Assembly: GCA_006226555.1 (NCBI GenBank)
Contig: SBGS01000016.1
Location: 1 to 6,110 of the forward strand
From: Bacteroidota bacterium
GTDB taxonomy: Bacteria; Bacteroidota; Bacteroidia; Flavobacteriales_D; Crocinitomicaceae
Length of the DNA: 6,110 nt
Reading direction: 5' to 3'
The stretch's first letter is position 1; every line of letters begins with the position of its first letter. A model generated the notes under the pieces. That model was not told the DNA's origin. It ran no database searches and was given only the letters and a program-made list of their open reading frames with translations. A program made the translations under genes and the position numbers. This document shows positions 1 to 4,779 of the stretch, piece by piece.

Positions 1-588
1 TTCAACTGGCCTGCTTTGGGTTCAACTGCGCAGACAGTGAATAACGTATTCGCAGGTACTTATACCGTGCAGATGACCGACGGAAACGGTTGTAATGCCT
101 CGGCTAATATTATAGTAACAGATACACCGGCTCAGTACACTAGCTCTTCAACATTGGTTTCTTGTCCGGGAGGAAATGATGGAACTGCTACAGCGGATAT
201 GGTTCCTCAAATCGGAAACGTAAGTTATTTGTGGGATGATCCAATGGCACAAACAACTTCAACTGCAACAGGACTTACTGCAGGTACTTATAATTGTACG
301 ATCACTTCTGATGTTGGTTGTTCAAACGTAGTTTCAGTTACAGTTTCTGAAATTCCTGGTATGATAGGCACAATCGTTAGTCAATCAGATGCAACGTGTA
401 ACAGTGGAAATAACGGTAGCATGACAGTTGATGTGCAACAAGGAACGGCACCGTATACTTATTCTTGGGATAATTCGACATCAACTTCAAATGTTGCGAA
501 TGATCTCTATGCAGGAACTCATGTATGTACTGTGACAGACGCTAACGGATGTGTAATAACTATCACAGGAACAATTGGTGAGCCTTCA
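1..588 (+). repeat. Tandem SprB-like protein repeats, period 76-77 codons
   Basis: Three consecutive repeat units lie within the surface protein, the first incomplete. The Ala-Gly-Thr marker begins at residues 18, 94 and 171, giving periods of 76 and 77 residues. At the DNA level the 13-mer GCAGGTACTTATA occurs at 52-64 and again at 280-292, with a degenerate third copy at 511. Elsewhere the DNA of the units is well diverged, so this is an old protein-level repeat rather than a recent duplication. The family (SprB repeat) is known from flavobacterial gliding adhesins and many type IX-secreted proteins. More units probably continue to the left of the window. Confidence 0.8.
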
Positions 589-1647
589 GCATTAAATATT
601 GATTACATTACACCTGACACCCAAATCTGTCCGGAAGCGGATATAACATTAACCGTTACAGGTAGTGGAGGTTCTTCCCCTTATACATTTACATGGTTTG
701 AAAATGGAACTCCTATTGGAACAGGGACTTCGATCACTGTTGATCCTGATGTAACAAACACTCAATACTGTGTTAAATTAACTGAGGCATGTGGTTCCCC
801 TGAAGACGAAGAATGTACGCTGATCTACTTCCCGACTCCAATCGTCCCTCACGCAACTCCGGACGAGATTGAGAAGTGTGTCCCTGGTTATTTTGAATTC
901 ACGAATACTTCAAGTAATTCAGGAGAAATTGCAGACGCGATCTGGGATTTCGGATCGAACAACTTGTACGTTCTTGAGAATGGCGACGATTCAACTGCCT
1001 TGTTATTTACAAATGTTGGAGTCTATGACCTTGTGATGACTGTAACATCTATCTATGGATGTCTATACACTGATACTGTTCATTCTATCATTGAAGTCCT
1101 TGAAACGCCAACTGCAAACTTTAACATTTCAAACAATCCAGCGACCATCTTTGAAACTTCTGTATTTATGCAGGACAAGTCTTCAAATGATGTTGTGCAA
1201 TGGTCATGGTTCTCACCTTATTCTTACCCTCAAACGAGCAACATTCAAGCACCGACATTTACCTTCCCTGAAGGTGAAACAGGAACTTATCCGATTACGC
1301 TTGCTGTTGAAACAGAAAGAGGTTGTGTTGACACCATTACATTAGAGTTCAACGTTGTGGAGGATATTCTATTCTACGCTCCTAATGCCTTTACTCCGGA
1401 CGGCGATGAGCACAATCAAGTGTGGAGAATAGAAGTTGCTGGTATAGATATTTACGACTTCGACCTTTACATCTTTAACCGATGGGGCGAATTGATCTGG
1501 GAAAGCCATGATCCATACGTTGGCTGGGACGGAACATACAATGGAGAACAAGTTCCAACCGGTATGTATGTCTGGAGAGCTCAGGTAAGTCGTCTCAATA
1601 ACGACGACAAAGAAGAATTCCAAGGAATGATTAACGTACTACGATAA
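1..1647 (+). CDS. Large secreted SprB-repeat/PKD protein with type IX secretion (CHU_C, type B) sorting domain, 5' end missing
   Basis: The reading frame is open to the left edge of the window, so this is the C-terminal 548 residues of a longer protein; the TTG at 16 is not a credible start. Counting from the first codon, residues 1-196 are SprB-like repeats with a recurring Ala-Gly-Thr turn followed by Thr-Asp-x-x-Gly-Cys. Residues about 198-280 look Ig-like. Residues about 282-368 and 371-454 are PKD-like, the first with an IWDFG core at 314-318. Residues 456-548 are a gliding-motility-associated C-terminal domain, with NAFTPDGD (462-469), FNRWGELIWE (492-501), GWDG (508-511) and PTGMYVWR (519-526). 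In Bacteroidota this domain directs export through the type IX secretion system and surface attachment, usually type B. The protein is therefore probably a cell-surface or released adhesin-like protein; its ligand cannot be read from this part. The gene ends at a strong terminator and does not appear to share an operon with the next gene. Confidence 0.93.
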   Translation, partial: FNWPALGSTAQTVNNVFAGTYTVQMTDGNGCNASANIIVTDTPAQYTSSSTLVSCPGGNDGTATADMVPQIGNVSYLWDDPMAQTTSTATGLTAGTYNCTITSDVGCSNVVSVTVSEIPGMIGTIVSQSDATCNSGNNGSMTVDVQQGTAPYTYSWDNSTSTSNVANDLYAGTHVCTVTDANGCVITITGTIGEPSALNIDYITPDTQICPEADITLTVTGSGGSSPYTFTWFENGTPIGTGTSITVDPDVTNTQYCVKLTEACGSPEDEECTLIYFPTPIVPHATPDEIEKCVPGYFEFTNTSSNSGEIADAIWDFGSNNLYVLENGDDSTALLFTNVGVYDLVMTVTSIYGCLYTDTVHSIIEVLETPTANFNISNNPATIFETSVFMQDKSSNDVVQWSWFSPYSYPQTSNIQAPTFTFPEGETGTYPITLAVETERGCVDTITLEFNVVEDILFYAPNAFTPDGDEHNQVWRIEVAGIDIYDFDLYIFNRWGELIWESHDPYVGWDGTYNGEQVPTGMYVWRAQVSRLNNDDKEEFQGMINVLR

Positions 1648-1648
1648 T

Positions 1649-1678
1649 AAAAATGGGGAGCGATCCCCATTTTTTTTT
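1649..1678 (+). terminator. Rho-independent terminator after the surface protein
   Basis: A perfect 11-bp stem (1649-1659 pairing with 1664-1674) encloses the four-base loop GCGA, a GNRA-type tetraloop, and the T run continues to 1678. It starts two bases after the TAA stop at 1645-1647. Because the stem includes flanking A and T runs it could also work on the opposite strand, but no gene reads into it from the right, so its role is to end the surface-protein transcript. Confidence 0.88.
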
Positions 1679-1683
1679 GGTAC

Positions 1684-1714
1684 TTTATTTGTTAATCGAA
1701 TATTCGTAAGTTTG
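1684..1714 (+). promoter_or_regulatory. Bacteroidota-type promoter for the DUF4197-phosphorylase operon
   Basis: TAAGTTTG at 1707-1714 matches the TAnnTTTG -7 consensus of Bacteroidota primary sigma factors exactly. Upstream, TTTA at 1684-1687 lies 19 bases away, a normal spacing for the -33 element with one mismatch to TTTG. A perfect TTTG at 1688-1691 is only 15 bases away. Transcription would start around 1719-1722, leaving a leader of roughly 7-10 bases before the ATG at 1729. The position, directly after a terminator and before a gene pair, supports the call. Confidence 0.55.
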
Positions 1715-1728
1715 AAAAAATTATCCAT

Positions 1729-2466
1729 ATGAACATCAAATCTCGTATCCTAATTATATTCTCAGCCATCACAGTATTCTCTTGTGATGTATTAAACGAC
1801 GCTGCTGAGATATTAACAACAGACCCAGGAACCTCTACTCCAGCCCTAACAAATGCTGAAGTAATTTCAGGTCTTAAAGAAGCTTTGAACGTAGGTATTA
1901 AAAACTCCGTTGATATTACATCTGTAACGGATGGCTTCTTGGGAAATCCAGAGATTCGTTTACCATTTCCTGAGGACGCAATAAAGGTGAAACAAAAAGC
2001 ACTTGACTGGGGCTTAGATGGTCAGGTAGAAAAATTTGAAACGACATTAAACCGTGCGGCTGAAGAAGCTTGCAAAGAAGCTTTGCCAATTTTTAAAGAT
2101 GCAATTCTTAAGATGAGTATCTCTGATGGTTTTGCAATCTTAAATGGTGGAAATGGTGCAGCAACTAAATATCTAAAGGATAATACTACAACTGCCCTGA
2201 AACAAGCGTTCAGACCTAAAGTTGACGCTGCTATTTCAACTGTAAAGCTAACTGATTACTGGGAGCCGATCATTACAAAGTATAACTCTGCAATGACATT
2301 TACAGGCGGAGAAAAGTTGAATCCTGATCTAAATGAATATGTAACAGATAAAGCCATTATCGGATTATTCCATATGGTAGAAAAAGAAGAGAATAAGATC
2401 CGTTTAGATCCTATGGCTCGAGTATCTGACATCCTTCAAAAAGTATTTGGTTCACTCGATAAATAA
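1729..2466 (+). CDS. DUF4197 family lipoprotein
   Basis: This is a 245-residue protein. Residues 1-18 form a short lipoprotein signal (Lys4, Arg6, then a hydrophobic stretch) ending in Val-Phe-Ser-Cys, so Cys19 is the probable lipidated residue after signal peptidase II cleavage; the box is a loose match. A short linker rich in Thr, Pro and Ser follows. From about residue 40 to the end the protein matches what I know of DUF4197 (Pfam PF13852): TNAEVISGLKEAL (41-53), DGFLGNP (68-74), the LNRAAEEA helix (107-114), SDGFAILNGG (132-141), YVTDKAI.GLF (204-214) and DPMARVSDILQKVFG near the C-terminus. The length is normal for the family, and the domain is predicted mainly helical. No biochemical function is established. 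It probably sits in the periplasm or on the outer membrane. The ATG is preceded by an A-rich leader and a matching promoter, and the downstream phosphorylase gene starts 5 bases after the stop, suggesting co-transcription. Confidence 0.92.
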   Translation: MNIKSRILIIFSAITVFSCDVLNDAAEILTTDPGTSTPALTNAEVISGLKEALNVGIKNSVDITSVTDGFLGNPEIRLPFPEDAIKVKQKALDWGLDGQVEKFETTLNRAAEEACKEALPIFKDAILKMSISDGFAILNGGNGAATKYLKDNTTTALKQAFRPKVDAAISTVKLTDYWEPIITKYNSAMTFTGGEKLNPDLNEYVTDKAIIGLFHMVEKEENKIRLDPMARVSDILQKVFGSLDK

Positions 2467-2471
2467 CCTTG

Positions 2472-3335
2472 ATGTTCTACCCGGCTACTGAGCTTGTTTT
2501 AAATGACAAGAGCCAGGTCTATCACCTGGGGTTGTCTCCTGAAAACATTCACACTAAGGTGATCCTTGTTGGGGATCAAGACAGAGTTGAATTAGTATCA
2601 CAATTCTTCGATTCTATTACCCATAGATCGCAACATCGTGAATTTGTTTGTCATTCTGGCACGTATAAAGGCAAGGACATCTCTGTGCTTTCAACAGGGA
2701 TCGGAACTGATAATATTGATATCGTAGTCAATGAGTTAGATGCACTTGTAAATATCGACTTACACGAGCGCAAAGAAAAAGACGTTAAGTCTCAACTTGA
2801 GCTTGTTCGAATTGGAACATGTGGTATCCTACAGCCGGAAATCGAAGTGCATAGTTATATTCTTTCTTCATATGCTGCAGGACTCGACAACGTAGCTTAT
2901 TTCTATCAGATAGATTCAAGCGAAGATGAAAGAGATCTTTCAATTGCTCTTAAAAGGGAATTGGGACTTCCGCCCGAAATAATTCCATACGCTGTTAAAT
3001 CCAGTGAAGAGCTAACAAACAAGTTTCGAGGCGATAAAGTGCATGAAGGAATAACAATTACCTCAAGTGGTTTCTATGGACCCCAAGGACGTCAGCTCAG
3101 GTTGGCAACCCATACATCCCAACTAAATGAGCATATTACTGCATTTCGATCAGAACATCATCGTATAATGAATTTCGAAATGGAGAGCTCGGCGTTATTT
3201 GCTCTGGGCAAATCATTGGGACACAAGGCTACAACAATATGCTTGGGAATTGCGAACAGACCCAGAAAAGACTTCAGCAAAGGTTATTCAGAAGAAATGA
3301 GAGGTCTCATTCAATATGTACTTGATCGAATTTAA
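2472..3335 (+). CDS. udp: Nucleoside phosphorylase, uridine phosphorylase type
   Basis: This 287-residue enzyme of the PNP/UDP family should split uridine with phosphate into uracil and ribose-1-phosphate in the cytoplasm, for pyrimidine salvage. Compared from memory with E. coli Udp, the sequence shows HLGL (18-21), the phosphate-loop GDxDR (34-38), HREF with Arg56, STGIG (74-78), RIGTCG (113-118) and the ribose-binding FEMES (235-239). The base-specificity segment reads FYGPQGR (201-207); Gln205 and Arg207 line up with Gln166 and Arg168, which bind uracil in E. coli Udp. That favours uridine over purine nucleosides. An insertion of about 14 residues, rich in charged residues, lies just before RIGTCG (about 94-110) and partly explains the extra length over the ~253-residue E. 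coli enzyme. I chose the ATG at 2472; the TTG directly before it is a weaker start. It lies 5 bases after the DUF4197 stop, so it is probably translated from the same mRNA. Its stop overlaps that of cutC on the other strand. Confidence 0.88.
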   Translation: MFYPATELVLNDKSQVYHLGLSPENIHTKVILVGDQDRVELVSQFFDSITHRSQHREFVCHSGTYKGKDISVLSTGIGTDNIDIVVNELDALVNIDLHERKEKDVKSQLELVRIGTCGILQPEIEVHSYILSSYAAGLDNVAYFYQIDSSEDERDLSIALKRELGLPPEIIPYAVKSSEELTNKFRGDKVHEGITITSSGFYGPQGRQLRLATHTSQLNEHITAFRSEHHRIMNFEMESSALFALGKSLGHKATTICLGIANRPRKDFSKGYSEEMRGLIQYVLDRI

Positions 3336-4030
3336 GATCTTGCCAAGTCTAACATTTTCTTTGCACGTTCTGGATCGATCTTCAGTATGGATTCTGAAAA
3401 GTAAGACTCCTCGTCTAAGAGGTGTTTGCGCGTTGCGCTGAAATGAACGGCATCTGGGTTTACTTCGCGTATAATCTGGTCTAGATTGGCTAGATTAACA
3501 CCTCCACCAACCATTATCTCGATAGAACCGGAAGCATACCTCTTCATCTCTTTAAGAATAGGCATTCCAATATCGACATTCGAACATAACCCCGAGGACA
3601 AAATCCGATCGATCTCCAGGTTTATCAATATGTCCATTGATTTATCGTATTGTACAGTATCATCAAATGCCCTATGAAAAGTAACTTGCATATTTCCTGC
3701 TAACTCCTTTACCCTTTCCATGGCTCCAACGTGAATTTCACTTTTTGCATCCAGAATACCCACAACTACACCATTAGCACCGATTTCCTTACATTCTCGA
3801 ACATCTCGCAACACGATCTCTATCTCATCTTCACTATATATAAATCCTCCCGGTCTTGGTCTAATTAGGACATGGGTTTCAATCCCGTAAGCTAAGGCAT
3901 ACTCGATCATACCCGGCGAGGGCGTCAAGCCTCCTTGTTCCAAAGTCTGGCACAGCTCTATCCTATCGAATCCCAGATCTTTGGCAACTTTTATTGCATC
4001 TAGAGATGCAGCACATAATTCAACCTTCAT
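3332..4030 (-). CDS. cutC: CutC family TIM-barrel protein (copper homeostasis protein CutC)
   Basis: This 232-residue protein, slightly shorter than the ~248 residues of E. coli CutC, carries the family's motifs along its whole length: the N-terminal strand VELCAAS (3-9), DRIELCQTLEQGGLTPSPG (22-40), IRPRPGGFIYS (56-66), VGILD (90-94), VTFHRAFD (116-123), RILSSG (142-147), MVGGGV (173-178) and HFSATR (196-201). These belong to a cytoplasmic TIM barrel. The copper role of bacterial CutC is uncertain: in E. coli the phenotype was traced to the small RNA MicL encoded within cutC, so the molecular function should be treated as unknown. The ATG at 4028-4030 agrees with the family start. No good promoter match is visible in the 62 bases upstream; the closest is a TTTG at 4035-4038 without the TA. 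It may be co-transcribed with the small exported protein upstream. Its stop overlaps the convergent phosphorylase stop. Confidence 0.93.
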   Translation of the reverse strand: MKVELCAASLDAIKVAKDLGFDRIELCQTLEQGGLTPSPGMIEYALAYGIETHVLIRPRPGGFIYSEDEIEIVLRDVRECKEIGANGVVVGILDAKSEIHVGAMERVKELAGNMQVTFHRAFDDTVQYDKSMDILINLEIDRILSSGLCSNVDIGMPILKEMKRYASGSIEIMVGGGVNLANLDQIIREVNPDAVHFSATRKHLLDEESYFSESILKIDPERAKKMLDLARS

Positions 4031-4092
4031 TAGTCAAATGATTACAAGTAGCTTAAGTTAAAAATTTCCGGGATTTGAACGTATACTTATGA

Positions 4093-4686
4093 TCAATTCT
4101 CATTAAAACCGAGAACGTAATATCCCTGTATACCACGAAGTACGCTTTTCACGCGGATCATTCCTCTGAACAAACCACTCTCATAATATTGCCACTCCGT
4201 GCTTTCAACATCGATCAGCCCTTCTGAAACGAGGTGCAGCTCAGTAAGAATCTTAGGCCCACTATAAAAATAAGCGGAAGTATGACCAAACTTTTCTTTT
4301 GTTTCCCAATAGGTAGCCCCTGCCTCCAAGCGCTTGCGCATTTGGCTTAATAGTATCTCGCAGGAAGATTCAGAAGTTTTATCAAGATCAAATTGTATCA
4401 ATTCGATCTCAATCATATCAACAAGCGTATCCTTAACAATTTTAGAAACTCTTCCGAAGTTGGAAAAGGTCTTACCAAGGTTTGACTTCGGGTCAATTGT
4501 ATCTAACTCCTCAAAGAAAAATCTGTCTTTGATCTCATCGATCATAGTTACACTGACTTCTCTGTATTGCTTAGCGTATGCCATGGCTTCGTCCAAGGAT
4601 GCAATATCCTTAACTTCCTCGGCATGATTCTGAGCTGATAGAGATAATGAAATCCCAAAAAAGAAAAGAGTAACAATTGTCCGCAT
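4093..4686 (-). CDS. Exported protein of unknown function, possible degenerate parvulin-like repeats
   Basis: I do not recognise the family. From the ATG at 4684-4686 it is a 197-residue protein with a Sec signal peptide: Arg2, a hydrophobic core at about 4-16 and a probable cut in SLSA|QN after Ala18, a common pattern in Bacteroidota. The mature part is probably periplasmic or secreted; no further membrane segment is seen. Residues 84-99 and 179-194 align without gaps as V-K-x-x-L-x-x-[MI]-x-x-[IY]-x-[LV]-[IL]-x-F, which suggests two related halves. The second half (about 93-195) has the order seen in parvulin-type prolyl isomerases: a strand (EIELIQFDL), a long helix with MRKRLEAGATYWE, a Ser-Gly segment and a final GYYVLGF strand resembling the family's GYHII end. 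This is inference only; catalytic residues are not evident. A TTG nine bases further upstream (4693-4695) lies inside the -7 box of the promoter, so I reject it as start. The gene lies 83 bases downstream of the mutase gene and 62 bases upstream of cutC. Confidence 0.75.
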   Translation of the reverse strand: MRTIVTLFFFGISLSLSAQNHAEEVKDIASLDEAMAYAKQYREVSVTMIDEIKDRFFFEELDTIDPKSNLGKTFSNFGRVSKIVKDTLVDMIEIELIQFDLDKTSESSCEILLSQMRKRLEAGATYWETKEKFGHTSAYFYSGPKILTELHLVSEGLIDVESTEWQYYESGLFRGMIRVKSVLRGIQGYYVLGFNEN

Positions 4687-4692
4687 TGATAG

Positions 4693-4724
4693 CAAATTTA
4701 GAGCACAGGTATTATCCCAACAAA
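4693..4724 (-). promoter_or_regulatory. Bacteroidota-type promoter for the exported protein, near-leaderless
   Basis: Read on the - strand, TTTG (4724-4721), a 20-base spacer and TAAATTTG (4700-4693) match the Bacteroidota primary-sigma consensus (TTTG, about 19-20 bases, TAnnTTTG) without a mismatch. Transcription should begin about 5-8 bases beyond the box, at roughly 4688-4685. This falls on or next to the ATG at 4686, so the mRNA would have little or no leader. It is the best promoter in the window. Confidence 0.65.
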
Positions 4725-4764
4725 CCGAATAACAGCAAGTTATGCATACCTACCAAATAGTTTT

Positions 4765-4779
4765 GAACATTACATGTTC
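4765..4779 (-). other. Inverted repeat at the mutase stop codon
   Basis: GAACAT at 4765-4770 and ATGTTC at 4774-4779 form a perfect 6-bp inverted repeat with a three-base spacer, overlapping the TAA stop (4770-4772) and last codons of the mutase. On the - strand it is followed by AAAA rather than a T run, so it is not a recognisable intrinsic terminator. It may be chance. Confidence 0.3.

Noticed and set aside
16..18. TTG as start of the surface protein
   Set aside because: The frame is open to the left edge and the window begins inside a SprB-like repeat, with no signal peptide after this codon.
52..525. Spaced short repeats in the first 500 bases as a CRISPR or DNA-level repeat array
   Set aside because: The exact matches are 13 bases or shorter, spaced by 228-231 bases in multiples of three, and are explained by the SprB-like protein repeats.
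1055..1345. Open frame of 96 codons on the + strand in another phase of the surface-protein gene
   Set aside because: It overlaps the PKD-like domains in the true frame and its translation looks like low-complexity, Leu-rich out-of-frame sequence.
1369..1623. Open frame of 84 codons on the - strand inside the surface-protein gene
   Set aside because: It lies fully antisense to the conserved CHU_C sorting domain, has no family resemblance and no promoter; it is a shadow of the real frame.
4031..4092. Promoter for cutC in the gap upstream
   Set aside because: Only the half-match TTTG at 4035-4038 is present, without the TA of TAnnTTTG, and it lies too close to the ATG to rely on.
4334..4627. 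Open frame of 97 codons on the + strand opposite the exported protein
   Set aside because: It is antisense to a frame with a convincing signal peptide and promoter; the Ser/Ile-rich translation is typical of a shadow frame.
4765..4779. GAACAT/ATGTTC inverted repeat as a terminator for the mutase gene
   Set aside because: The stem is only 6 bp and AT-rich, the loop is three bases, and no T run follows on the - strand.
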